64,000 nt of DNA from JAWKVD01 sp041398225. Its GTDB lineage: Bacteria > Pseudomonadota > Alphaproteobacteria > Caulobacterales > Hyphomonadaceae. The notes under the pieces are model-generated. The model saw nothing but the letters and a program-made list of their open reading frames with translations. It had not been told where the DNA came from and searched no databases. The translations under genes and the position numbers were made by a program. The stretch covers positions 1 to 64,000 of the forward strand of contig JAWKVD010000004.1 in the NCBI GenBank assembly GCA_041398225.1, in the 5' to 3' direction. Below, piece after piece: positions 16,707 through 24,960 of this stretch. The stretch's first letter is position 1, and the number at the start of each line of letters is the position of its first letter.

Positions 16707-16772
16707 GATTCTGATTCTCGCCGCGATGGGATTATATTAACCAAGATAATGCTTCCGATAGAGTCATGATTC
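16707..16772. promoter_or_regulatory. GANTC cluster and TATAAT in the ftsE divergent promoter
   Basis: Four GANTC sites occur in 66 bases: GATTC 16707-16711, GATTC 16713-16717, GAGTC 16761-16765 and GATTC 16768-16772, the last overlapping the ATG of the zinc-ribbon gene. A perfect TATAAT on the minus strand (16731-16736) could serve ftsE, with two of the sites just downstream of it. TTAACC at 16738-16743 resembles half of a CtrA site. In alphaproteobacteria GANTC is methylated by CcrM and read by GcrA; such control here is inference. Confidence 0.5.
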
Positions 16773-17677
16773 TGGTCTGCCCATCCTGCGACACCCGGTA
16801 CTTCGCCGACGACGCCGCGCTTGGTCAGGAAGGCCGGCGGGTGCGGTGCACCTCGTGCGGTCACGCCTGGTTCGCCAAGCCGCAGGAAGAGGGCGGGCTC
16901 GCCGTCGCCGAAGCTACGGGGCTTACGCGCGACCAGGTCGAGCGGTTGCGCCAGACGGCTGCGGCGAACGCCGCCGCGCGCACCGGTCCGCATTCCGAAT
17001 ACCGGGCCAAGGAACTGGCGCGCCGCCACCGCAATCGCGCCGTCGCCACGGTGATCGCCTGGTCGCTGGCGTTCGTGATCTTCGCGGGTGCGGTGACCGT
17101 GGCCGTGGCGTTTCGCGACGAGGTGGCCAACGCATGGCCGAAGACGGCCTCGCTCTACAAGATGGTCGGGCTGGATGTGAACCGCTTCGGGCTGACGCTT
17201 GAGGAGGTCGCGGGCAAGCGCTCGTTCGAGGGGACGACCCCGGTGCTGACGGTGACGGGCCTTGCGGTGAATGCGGGCGGGCGCGCCCAGAAGGCGCCCG
17301 ACATTCGCATCAGCCTGCGCGACGAGACCGGCAAGGAAGTGCACCACTGGAGCGACAAGCTCGACGTGGCGGAGATCGAACCGGGCGGGCGGGTGCCGTT
17401 CTCCACGCAGATCGTGGCGCCGCCGATCGAGACCTACAATGTCGAGGTGACGTTCGAGCCGTCCTTGCGTCTGGCCGAGGATGACCACGCCGGTGCGCCG
17501 GCTCTGGAGGCGCATGGCGCCAGCGCGCCGGAGATGGAGGCCGCTCACGATGCGTCCGCTGGCGGGGAAGCGGCCGACGCGCATGAGACCGATGAACACC
17601 AGGCCGATGAACATCAGGTCGGGGCGGGCGCAAGCGAGCACGCAACGGACCCGGCCGGGGAGGCGGACCATCACTGA
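16766..17677 (+). CDS. MJ0042-type zinc-ribbon membrane protein
   Basis: 303 residues. The N-terminus is a zinc ribbon with Cys5, Cys8, Cys28 and Cys31 (CPSC...CTSC), followed by HAWFAKP as in the MJ0042 family. A basic stretch and one membrane span (about 93-116) follow, then a periplasmic DUF3426-like domain (about 150-235) with PVLTVTGLAVNAGG, and a His/Glu/Asp/Ala-rich C-terminal tail that may bind metal. Function unknown. Start is ATG 16766. The phosphoribosyltransferase gene follows on the same strand after 37 bases. Confidence 0.88.
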   Translation: MILVCPSCDTRYFADDAALGQEGRRVRCTSCGHAWFAKPQEEGGLAVAEATGLTRDQVERLRQTAAANAAARTGPHSEYRAKELARRHRNRAVATVIAWSLAFVIFAGAVTVAVAFRDEVANAWPKTASLYKMVGLDVNRFGLTLEEVAGKRSFEGTTPVLTVTGLAVNAGGRAQKAPDIRISLRDETGKEVHHWSDKLDVAEIEPGGRVPFSTQIVAPPIETYNVEVTFEPSLRLAEDDHAGAPALEAHGASAPEMEAAHDASAGGEAADAHETDEHQADEHQVGAGASEHATDPAGEADHH

Positions 17678-17714
17678 CACGCCGCCCACTGACGCCCAGA
17701 CCGGCGCGTCCGGC

Positions 17715-18230
17715 ATGTTCGACACGCTGTTGACGGAGGCCGATATCGCGTCGCGGATCGGCGCGCTGGCCGACCGGCTGGCGCCGAAGATGCGCGCGGG
17801 CGAATGGACCGGCGTGGTGATCCTGCTCGGCGCGACGCCGTTCGCCGCGGACCTGCTGCGCGCGCTGTCCGAACGCGACGTGCATGTCGGCTTCGACGCG
17901 CTGTGGCTGGAAAGCTATCGCGACGCGCATGAAAGCTCGGGGCGGGTGAAGGTGCGCGCGGACCTCGCGCGGCCGATCACGGGCAAGGGCGTGCTGCTGA
18001 TCGACGACGTGTTCGACACCGGCCGGACGATCGCGTTCGCGCGCAATCACGTGCTGTCGCAGGGCGCCCGCGAGGTGGTGACCTGCGTGTTCGCCCGCAA
18101 GCCGGACGCGGTGCAGGAAGGGCTCGACGACTGGGCCTGGGAGGCGCCGCCGCGCTATCTCGTCGGCTATGGCATGGACGATGCGGGCAAGTGGCGCGGA
18201 CTGCCGTTTCTCGGCGCCCTGAAAGAGTAG
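17715..18230 (+). CDS. hpt: Hypoxanthine-type phosphoribosyltransferase
   Basis: About 171 residues. The PRPP-binding motif VLLIDDVFDTGRT (about 93-105) and the region WLESYRDAHESSGRVKVRADL match the hypoxanthine/xanthine-guanine phosphoribosyltransferase family, which salvages purines to nucleotides. The C-terminal YLVGYGMDDAGKWRGLPFLGALK is the expected Hpt ending. ATG 17715 is the first good start; the upstream frame overlaps the previous gene. The protein is slightly short for the family, which usually has about 175-185 residues. Confidence 0.85.
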   Translation: MFDTLLTEADIASRIGALADRLAPKMRAGEWTGVVILLGATPFAADLLRALSERDVHVGFDALWLESYRDAHESSGRVKVRADLARPITGKGVLLIDDVFDTGRTIAFARNHVLSQGAREVVTCVFARKPDAVQEGLDDWAWEAPPRYLVGYGMDDAGKWRGLPFLGALKE

Positions 18231-18282
18231 GCGACGGGCTACGTCCGCCGTTTCCTGACGGCCTGAAGCGGCCTCACGGATC

Positions 18283-20973
18283 TCAGAACCGGTCGAGCAG
18301 GCGCTGGAGATAATCCAGCTCTTCCTTGCGCAGAGTGCGGTCGCCGGCGCGGCGACGGATTTCGTTGAGGATGTCGCGGGCGCGCTGGCGCTCCATTTCG
18401 TCGGGCACTTTCACATTGTCGCCGAAGCCGGCCTCGCCGCCGATATTGCGGCCGAGGGGATCGAATTCCTGCTGCGCTGAGCGATTGTTCGGGTCCTGCT
18501 CGTCGGCCAGACGCGCCAGTTCGCCGGAGCGCGATTGCAGGCTTTGCATCGCTTCGCGCTGGGCGGCGCGGGCGCCTTCGAAATCGCCGCGACGCAGGGC
18601 TTCTTCCGCGCGGCGCTGGGCTTCGATGGCGTCCGCCAGAAGCTTGCGGCTGCGGGCGCTTTCCTGCCCGAAGTGGCCGTCGGCCTCGACGCCGGGACGG
18701 CCGCCGCCTTGCGCCTGCTCATCGCCTTCCTGTCCGGGGCCGGGCTGGCCTTCGCCGCGCTGGCCGCCCGGGCCGGCCTGCTGATCGCCCTGACCTTGAC
18801 CCTGTTGGCCCTGACCCTGCTGGCCTTCCTGTCCCTGTTCTCCGGGCTGGCCGCCGCCGGAGCGCATCTGCTGTTCAAGGCGTTCGCGCAGGGCGCGCTG
18901 GCGGTCCGCCAGTTGCTGGCCGCGATCCGCGCCGTCTCCCTGACGGCCGGCCTGTTCGGTTTCGTCGTTGAGATCGCGCTGGTCGTTGAGCGCCCGGTTG
19001 GTTTCCTGGAGCGCGCGGTTGAGCGCGCGGCTGAGCATGCCGTCCTGTTGCGAACCGCCGCCGCCCTGGCCCATCTGGATCTGCATGTTCTCCATCTGCT
19101 CGAGCATGCGGGACATGTCCTGCAGAAGCTGGCGCGCCTGTTCGGTGGCGCCGGTTTCGGACAGCTCGCGCAGGGCGTCGAGCATCTTCTGGAGCTGATC
19201 GTCGTTGAGCGGCTGGTTGCCGCCCATCTGCTGCTGGCCGCCCTGGCCTTCAGTGACGCGGCCTTCGCGCAACGCCTCGGCCATCTGGGCGGCGAGATAG
19301 TTCTCCATCGCCTGCTGGAACATATCGAGCAGGCGCTTGATCTCTTCCTCGCTGGCGCCGGAGCGCAGCGCTTCTTCAAGCGCGCGGCGCGCGGCTTCGA
19401 GCGCGGCCTTGGCGTCGGCGACCGATCCGTATTCGGCGCGCAGGGCGACATCCCACAGCACCACGCCGGCGCTGTCGGATTCCTCGCGGTTCTGCGCCGT
19501 CTCGATGATCGAGCGGGCCATGGTGAAGCCCATATAGATGGTGGGATCGAGGAAGTAGTCTTCCGGCGCGTAGGTGAGGGCGTCGATCATCTCGGCGGAC
19601 TTGCGCACGCCTTCGGGCGCCTTGGTCAGCCGCGAGGCCGCGGCGGGCACGAAAGGCGTTCCAAGGTCGGGGTTCACCCGCGCGAAATTGTCGGCTTCGT
19701 CGGGGGCTTCATACGGGCGCCACTCGCGCAGCAGCACGGCGCGGATCTCCTGAGCCGAGCGGGCCAGCGGCTGGAGGAAGATCTTCTCGGGGAATTTGTA
19801 GGGAACCTCCGCGCTCTCGCCGGTCGCGCCGGATGCGTCGGTGGCGCGCAGTTTCACCATGACCTCGAGACCGGCCCAGCGATGGCGCACCAGATCCTGC
19901 GAATACTTGCCGGTCTCGTCGCGGGGATCGAGCGCGATCATGTCGACCGGGATGGCTTCCTCGACCGTCTCCGCGCCCTCGGGCGGGTTGGCCATGCGCG
20001 CGACAAGCTCCAGCTTGCGCACGCCATAGTCGTCGGCGACCTTCCACTCGAACTCCGTGCGGTCGCCGTCGCCGAGCTTGGGCGGGGAGACGAATTCGAC
20101 GGTGGGCGGGGCGTCGGCGATCAGGGCGAGCGGGAAGGTGGCGCGCACGCCCCAGTAGCGCACGTCGATCTTCATGGCGCGGTCGACGATGATCTTGGCT
20201 TCGTAAACGCCGTCGCTGCCGGCGCGGGGGTGAAGGGTGGCGTTGGCGCCGCCTTCGGGATGAATGCGGACATCCGGACGGCCGGGCGAGAAGATACGCA
20301 GCGTGACTTCGGCGCCCTGCGCCGCTTTTGCTTCTTCTCCGGCGGTGAGCACCGCGGGCGCATAGCCGGTATAGCTGGGCGGCGTGATCCACGCTTCGAC
20401 GGTGAGCTTGTGGGCGCCGAACAGCGCGCCGAAATCGGGCGCGAGGCCCAGCTTCAGGCGGTCGGGCGTGCTGACATTGGCGAAGGCGATGGCCGCTATG
20501 AGCAGAACCGGCGCGATGAAGCGCAGAGCCCAGGGATCGGTGCGCTTCCACTGGCTCTTGAGGCTGAAGCGGCGCACCTCGGCGGCGCGGCGCGCCATGC
20601 GTTCGCGGTGGGCCTCCCACAGGCGCCAGGTTTCGCCTTCGGCCTTGGCCGGACGGTCGACCCAGACGCTGATCGGGCGGCCTTCAATCTGTTCGTCGAT
20701 GAGGTGGTGGGCGTCGCTTTCGCTCGGCGCGCGCCAGCGCCGGAGTCCGCGCCAGAGAAGCAGCGCCGCGCCGGCGTAGAAGACCACGCCGAGAAGCGCC
20801 TGGGCTTCGAGCGGAAGGATGCGGGGCAGGCCGGCCAGCCAGGCGACGGCGAAGACCGAGAGCCAGAGCAGAAGCAGGCCGTGCGCGCGAAAAAAGGCCG
20901 GAGCCCACAGGCTGCGCCGGGCCGCCGAGATGCGGCCGTCGATTACTTGGCGGAGACCCGATCCGTCAGCCAA
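18283..20973 (-). CDS. TIGR02302 family (DUF4175) membrane protein
   Basis: 896 residues. Two or three membrane spans at the N-terminus (about 28-80 and 150-168), an extracytoplasmic region with WITPPSYTGYAP and several Ig-like beta segments (about 190-400), then a long helical part and a Gln/Gly-rich low-complexity stretch (about 620-770) before a helical end. This is the TIGR02302 layout, an alphaproteobacterial family of unknown function found next to lysA. Its start overlaps the lysA stop by 8 bases, so the two are coupled. The large extracytoplasmic part suggests an envelope role. Confidence 0.9.
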   Translation of the reverse strand: MADGSGLRQVIDGRISAARRSLWAPAFFRAHGLLLLWLSVFAVAWLAGLPRILPLEAQALLGVVFYAGAALLLWRGLRRWRAPSESDAHHLIDEQIEGRPISVWVDRPAKAEGETWRLWEAHRERMARRAAEVRRFSLKSQWKRTDPWALRFIAPVLLIAAIAFANVSTPDRLKLGLAPDFGALFGAHKLTVEAWITPPSYTGYAPAVLTAGEEAKAAQGAEVTLRIFSPGRPDVRIHPEGGANATLHPRAGSDGVYEAKIIVDRAMKIDVRYWGVRATFPLALIADAPPTVEFVSPPKLGDGDRTEFEWKVADDYGVRKLELVARMANPPEGAETVEEAIPVDMIALDPRDETGKYSQDLVRHRWAGLEVMVKLRATDASGATGESAEVPYKFPEKIFLQPLARSAQEIRAVLLREWRPYEAPDEADNFARVNPDLGTPFVPAAASRLTKAPEGVRKSAEMIDALTYAPEDYFLDPTIYMGFTMARSIIETAQNREESDSAGVVLWDVALRAEYGSVADAKAALEAARRALEEALRSGASEEEIKRLLDMFQQAMENYLAAQMAEALREGRVTEGQGGQQQMGGNQPLNDDQLQKMLDALRELSETGATEQARQLLQDMSRMLEQMENMQIQMGQGGGGSQQDGMLSRALNRALQETNRALNDQRDLNDETEQAGRQGDGADRGQQLADRQRALRERLEQQMRSGGGQPGEQGQEGQQGQGQQGQGQGDQQAGPGGQRGEGQPGPGQEGDEQAQGGGRPGVEADGHFGQESARSRKLLADAIEAQRRAEEALRRGDFEGARAAQREAMQSLQSRSGELARLADEQDPNNRSAQQEFDPLGRNIGGEAGFGDNVKVPDEMERQRARDILNEIRRRAGDRTLRKEELDYLQRLLDRF

Positions 20974-22264
20974 CGTTGCTCCTGTCCCGAGCGCCTTCCG
21001 GGTTCATCCAGTCCGGGAAGCGTTCAAGGGAAGTCATCTGTTCGAAGTCCGGCCGTTCGCGGACAACGCTCCAAGCATCGCCGCGAACGAGGGTCTCGGC
21101 AACAAGAGCCCGTGAATTATATTGCGAGGCGAGCGTCGCGCCATAGGCGCCCGCAGTCATGAAAGCGACCAGATCGCCTTCCTTGAGCGGGGGCAGAACG
21201 CGGTCGCGGGCGAACCTGTCCGTGCTTTCACAGATCGGCCCCACAACGTCCACGGCTTTGCGGTCCGCGCCCATGGCGGGCGTGCGCACGGGCAGGATTT
21301 CGTGATGGGCGTTGTAAAGCGCGGGGCGCAGCAGGTCGTTCATGCCGGCGTCGATGATGACGAAGGTGCGCCCGTCGCGCTCCTTCACGTACTCGACACG
21401 CGAGATCAAGACCCCGGCATTGCCGGCGATCACCCGTCCCGGTTCGAGAATGAGCTGGGCGTCGAGACCGCCCATGGCGGCGCGCGCCTCGGCCGCGTAC
21501 TGGGCCGGCGTGTCGGGGTGTTCGGAATCTCGGTAGGGCACGCCGAGACCGCCGCCGAAGTCCACGCGCGAGATCGCATAGCCCTGTTGCCGGAGGCGGC
21601 GGGTGAGGTCGACGACCTTGCGCCAGGCTTCGCCCAGCGGTTCGAGGCGCATGATCTGGCTGCCGATGTGAACCGCGACGCCGACCGGGTCGACGCCGGG
21701 AAGGCGGCTGGCTTCGGCGTAGAAGCTCTCGGCCTCGTGCCATGCGATGCCGAACTTGTGCTCGGCTGCGCCGGTGGAGATGTGCGCATGGCCGCCCGCC
21801 TCGACGTGAGGATTGACGCGGAACGCCATGTTGGCGCGCTTGCCCATCGCGGTCGCGATGCGCGAGAGCCGGCGAAGCTCGGGCAGGCTTTCGACGTTGA
21901 ACTGGTGGATGCCCTTGTCGAGCGCGAAGGCGATCTCGTCCTCGCTCTTGGCGACGCCGGAGAACACGATGCGGTTGGCCGGAACGCCGCCGGCAAGCGC
22001 GCGCTTCATCTCTCCGCCGGACACGACGTCGGCGCCCGCGCCCATCTCGGCGAGCGTGCGAATGACGGCAAGGTTGGAGTTGGCCTTTACCGCGAAGGCG
22101 ATCAGCACGTCGCGGTCGGAGAACGCCTCGGACAGCACGGCATAGTGCCGGCGCAGGGTGGCGTCGGAATAGACATAGGCCGGCGTTCCGATCGCGCCGG
22201 CGATTGTCTCCAGCGACACGCCTTCACAGTGAAGCACGCCGGACTTGTAGGCGAAGTGGTGCAT
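20966..22264 (-). CDS. lysA: Diaminopimelate decarboxylase
   Basis: 432 residues, PLP enzyme that converts meso-diaminopimelate to lysine, the last step of lysine synthesis. AFAVKANSN (about 56-64) carries the PLP lysine; HIGSQIM, DFGGGLGVPY and EPGRVIAGNAG are the usual family blocks, and CESTDRFARDR supplies the second-subunit Cys. The length is normal. It is the third gene of the argH-lptM-lysA-TIGR02302 block; the gap to lptM is 18 bases. Confidence 0.96.
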   Translation of the reverse strand: MHHFAYKSGVLHCEGVSLETIAGAIGTPAYVYSDATLRRHYAVLSEAFSDRDVLIAFAVKANSNLAVIRTLAEMGAGADVVSGGEMKRALAGGVPANRIVFSGVAKSEDEIAFALDKGIHQFNVESLPELRRLSRIATAMGKRANMAFRVNPHVEAGGHAHISTGAAEHKFGIAWHEAESFYAEASRLPGVDPVGVAVHIGSQIMRLEPLGEAWRKVVDLTRRLRQQGYAISRVDFGGGLGVPYRDSEHPDTPAQYAAEARAAMGGLDAQLILEPGRVIAGNAGVLISRVEYVKERDGRTFVIIDAGMNDLLRPALYNAHHEILPVRTPAMGADRKAVDVVGPICESTDRFARDRVLPPLKEGDLVAFMTAGAYGATLASQYNSRALVAETLVRGDAWSVVRERPDFEQMTSLERFPDWMNPEGARDRSNVG

Positions 22265-22282
22265 GGGGAGGGTGTGTCCAGT

Positions 22283-22531
22283 CTATTGCGGCGTGTCGCC
22301 GGCTTCGGCGGCGGGCGTGGTCTGGGCGGCGGCTTCGGCCTGTTTGGCCGCCTTGGCGGCCTCGGCTTCGGCCTGCGCCTTTTCCTCGAGTTCCTTGATG
22401 GTGCGCGGATCGTCCGGTCCGTCGCGCGGCGGGTCGCCCCACAGCGGCATCGGGCGTTCGAGCGGGCCGCGCAGGCCGCAGGCCGCGAGCAGGAGGCCGG
22501 CCAGCGCCAGCATGGATACGGTACGGATCAC
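22283..22531 (-). CDS. lptM: LptM-like small lipoprotein
   Basis: 82 residues with a lipoprotein signal peptide: MIRTVSMLALAGLLLAAC with Cys18 as the lipidated residue. The mature start CGLRGPLERP matches the LptM (YifL) pattern CGxKGPLxxP. The rest is an Ala/Glu/Lys-rich, probably helical or disordered tail. LptM helps the LPS translocon LptD mature. The position between argH and lysA is the usual one for this family in proteobacteria. Confidence 0.8.
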   Translation of the reverse strand: MIRTVSMLALAGLLLAACGLRGPLERPMPLWGDPPRDGPDDPRTIKELEEKAQAEAEAAKAAKQAEAAAQTTPAAEAGDTPQ

Positions 22532-22671
22532 GGGTCTACTCCTGTCGGCGCCACGCTTGCCGGCGGTCGGTAGCTGACCAAGGGGCGCGGCCTGTTGTCA
22601 ACGTGGTCCAGCTTGCAGCCTGTGCACGAGCGGAAGGCGAAAGCAGGGCGATGGACCGCCGCCGCGTTCGG

Positions 22672-24090
22672 CTAGCCAAGTTTTTCCTTCCACGAGGCGA
22701 TCTGTTCGCGCACGCGGTCCGGCGCGGTTCCGCCGAAGCTCTTGCGGCTGGCGACCGAGGCCTCGACGGTGAGGACGCCGAACACGGCGTCGGTGATCCG
22801 GGGCTCGATCTTCTGCAATTCGCCGAGCGGCAGGTCGGACAGGCCGACGCCGGCCTGCTCGGCCGCCTTCACGGCGGCGCCGGTGATGTGGTGGGCCTCG
22901 CGGAACGGGATGTTGAGTTCGCGCACCAGCCAGTCGGCGAGATCGGTGGCGGTGGAGAAGCCGGATGAGGCGGCCGCGCGCATGCGCCCGGCGTCCGGCG
23001 TCATGGTTTCGATCATGCCGGTCATGGCCTGAAGGCTGAGGTCGAGCGCGTCGAAGGCCTCGAAGGTGTTGGCCTTGTCGTCCTGCATGTCCTTCGAATA
23101 GGCGAGGGGCAGGCCCTTCATGATCGTGAAGAGGTGGACGAGGCCGCCGATGGCCTTGCCCGACTTGGCGCGCACGAGTTCGGCGGCGTCGGGATTGCGC
23201 TTTTGCGGCATGATCGAGGACCCGGTCGACCACGCATCGGACAGACGCACGAAGCCGAACTGCGCGGAGGACCAGATCACGATCTCCTCCGCCAGCCGGG
23301 AGAGATGCTGCGCGCAGATCGCAATGGCGGCCAGCGCTTCAAGCGCGAAGTCGCGCGCCGATACGGCGTCGAGCGAGTTGTTCATCGGTTTTTCGAAGCC
23401 GAGCGCGGAGGCGGTCATCTGGCGGTCGATGGGAAAGCCGGTGCCGGCGAGCGCGGCCGCGCCAAGCGGGCTTTCGTTCATGCGGGCGACCGCATCCGCG
23501 AACCGCCCGCGGTCGCGGCTCAGCATCTCCACATAGGCCATCATGTGATGTCCGAAGGTGACGGGCTGGGCTGTCTGCAGGTGTGTGAAGCCGGGCATGA
23601 CGCTGGCGGCATGGGCCTCGGCCTGCGCGAGCAGGGCCTTCATCAGACCCGTGATCTGCGCCTCTCGCGCCTGACACGCAGATTTGACCCACAGGCGAAA
23701 ATCTGTCGCGACCTGATCGTTGCGCGAGCGCGCCGTGTGCAGCCGGCCCGCGGGTTCGCCGATGATTTCCTTCAGGCGAGATTCCACATTCATATGAATG
23801 TCTTCCAGCGCCTTGGAAAACTGGAATTTTCCGGCGCGAATCTCGTCGAGCACCTGATCGAGGCCGGATGCGATGGCGGCGTGGTCGGCTTCGGTGATGA
23901 CGCCGCAGGCGGCCAGCATGGCGGCGTGCGCCTTCGATCCGGCGATGTCCTCCTCAGCCAGTCGCTTGTCGACGTCGATGGAGGCGTTTATCGCCTCCAT
24001 GACCTGGTCTGGACGCGCGGAGAACCGCCCGCCCCACATGCTCTGGCCCTGCTGATTGCGGGCCGGCGAATTTTCGGGCTGACGTGTCAT
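22672..24090 (-). CDS. argH: Argininosuccinate lyase
   Basis: 472 residues; splits argininosuccinate into arginine and fumarate. The signature SSIMPQKRNPD (about 295-305) is complete, as are MWGGRFSARP at the N-terminus and HTARSRNDQVATDFRLW with the catalytic region. The first 17 residues precede the usual start MWGGRF, so ATG 24039 would also work. Only 35 bases separate it from the divergent TlpA-like gene, so the two promoters must overlap. The lptM start follows after a 140-base gap. Confidence 0.96.
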   Translation of the reverse strand: MTRQPENSPARNQQGQSMWGGRFSARPDQVMEAINASIDVDKRLAEEDIAGSKAHAAMLAACGVITEADHAAIASGLDQVLDEIRAGKFQFSKALEDIHMNVESRLKEIIGEPAGRLHTARSRNDQVATDFRLWVKSACQAREAQITGLMKALLAQAEAHAASVMPGFTHLQTAQPVTFGHHMMAYVEMLSRDRGRFADAVARMNESPLGAAALAGTGFPIDRQMTASALGFEKPMNNSLDAVSARDFALEALAAIAICAQHLSRLAEEIVIWSSAQFGFVRLSDAWSTGSSIMPQKRNPDAAELVRAKSGKAIGGLVHLFTIMKGLPLAYSKDMQDDKANTFEAFDALDLSLQAMTGMIETMTPDAGRMRAAASSGFSTATDLADWLVRELNIPFREAHHITGAAVKAAEQAGVGLSDLPLGELQKIEPRITDAVFGVLTVEASVASRKSFGGTAPDRVREQIASWKEKLG

Positions 24091-24125
24091 GCGTCCTTAG
24101 GCCTTGAAGGGAGACAGTACTCGAC

Positions 24126-24827
24126 ATGCAAAGACTTGGAGCGCTTCGCAAGCCCTTCCTTTCCGTCGCAGCCCTGGCGTTGATCGCCGGGCTGGCGGGC
24201 GCGTGCAGCAAGGGCGGGCCGGCCGGCGGCGAATCCGCCGAAGCCGCCCAGACTCAGGCCCAAACCCAGACCCAGGCCGCACCTGCAGGCGAATCGCAGC
24301 TGGCGACGTTCCAGACCGGCAAGTTCGCCAAGCTGGAGTTCGACAAGGATCTCGGCATTCCGACCGCGCCGGTGTGGGACGCCGACGGCGCGCAGCATTC
24401 CCTCACCGAGTACAAGGGCAAGGTGCTGGTGCTGAACATGTGGGCGACGTGGTGCTCGACCTGCGTTGAGGAGATGCCCTCGCTGGCGAAGCTGCAGGAA
24501 GCCTATGCGGGCAAGGACGTGGAGGTGATCCCGGTCGCTTTCGTTTCCGGCGATCCCACGGCCAAGACGCAGGAGGAAAAGGACGCGGCGATGGCTGAGG
24601 GGGTGCAGGAAGCGCGGGACATGCTGCATCGGCTCGCGGGCGACACGCTGCCGTTCCACTATGACACCGGGTTCAACGTCACCGGCCAGCTTGGATCGGG
24701 CTCGTTCCCGCTGACGGTGATCTACAACACGGACGGACAGGAAGTGGCGCGTCTGCCCTGGCCGGCGGACTGGGCGTCCGATGAGGCCAAAAACCTGATT
24801 GATGCGGTGATTGCGGGGCAGAGCTGA
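24126..24827 (+). CDS. TlpA-like thiol:disulfide lipoprotein
   Basis: 233 residues. Lipoprotein signal with LAGLAGAC and the lipidated Cys near residue 27, a Gln/Thr/Ala linker (about 35-60), and a thioredoxin-fold domain with WATWCSTCVEEMPSL (active-site CSTC). GSFPLTVIYNTDGQEV carries the cis-Pro. TlpA-type proteins reduce periplasmic thiols, often for cytochrome or copper-site maturation. It is divergent from argH. The RBS GGGAG is rather far from ATG 24126. Partner unknown. Confidence 0.9.
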   Translation: MQRLGALRKPFLSVAALALIAGLAGACSKGGPAGGESAEAAQTQAQTQTQAAPAGESQLATFQTGKFAKLEFDKDLGIPTAPVWDADGAQHSLTEYKGKVLVLNMWATWCSTCVEEMPSLAKLQEAYAGKDVEVIPVAFVSGDPTAKTQEEKDAAMAEGVQEARDMLHRLAGDTLPFHYDTGFNVTGQLGSGSFPLTVIYNTDGQEVARLPWPADWASDEAKNLIDAVIAGQS

Positions 24828-24872
24828 GGGCGCAGGCCCCGAAACTGACGCAGCGGCTATACGGAGTGGTGA

Positions 24873-24888
24873 AACAAGGCGACTTGTT
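24873..24888. promoter_or_regulatory. Palindrome upstream of secreted protein gene
   Basis: AACAAG-GCGA-CTTGTT, perfect 6-base arms, lies between the TlpA-like gene and the secreted protein at 24961. Possible operator; no T run follows, so not a terminator. No regulator known. Confidence 0.3.
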
Positions 24889-24960
24889 CGCTGGCGCGGG
24901 GGCTGTAACAATCATTATTGGAGTGCGACCCGGCGGAAGACCGGGGTCGGGAGGAGAGAG

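Noticed and set aside
18700..18960. Dense Gln/Gly-coding repeats in the TIGR02302 gene as a regulatory repeat array
   Set aside because: They are low-complexity codons inside one open frame, normal for this family, and not regularly spaced.
18535..21162. An 875-codon open frame opposite the TIGR02302 gene
   Set aside because: Antisense shadow of a GC-rich gene, Leu/Ala/Gly-rich, with no family signature.
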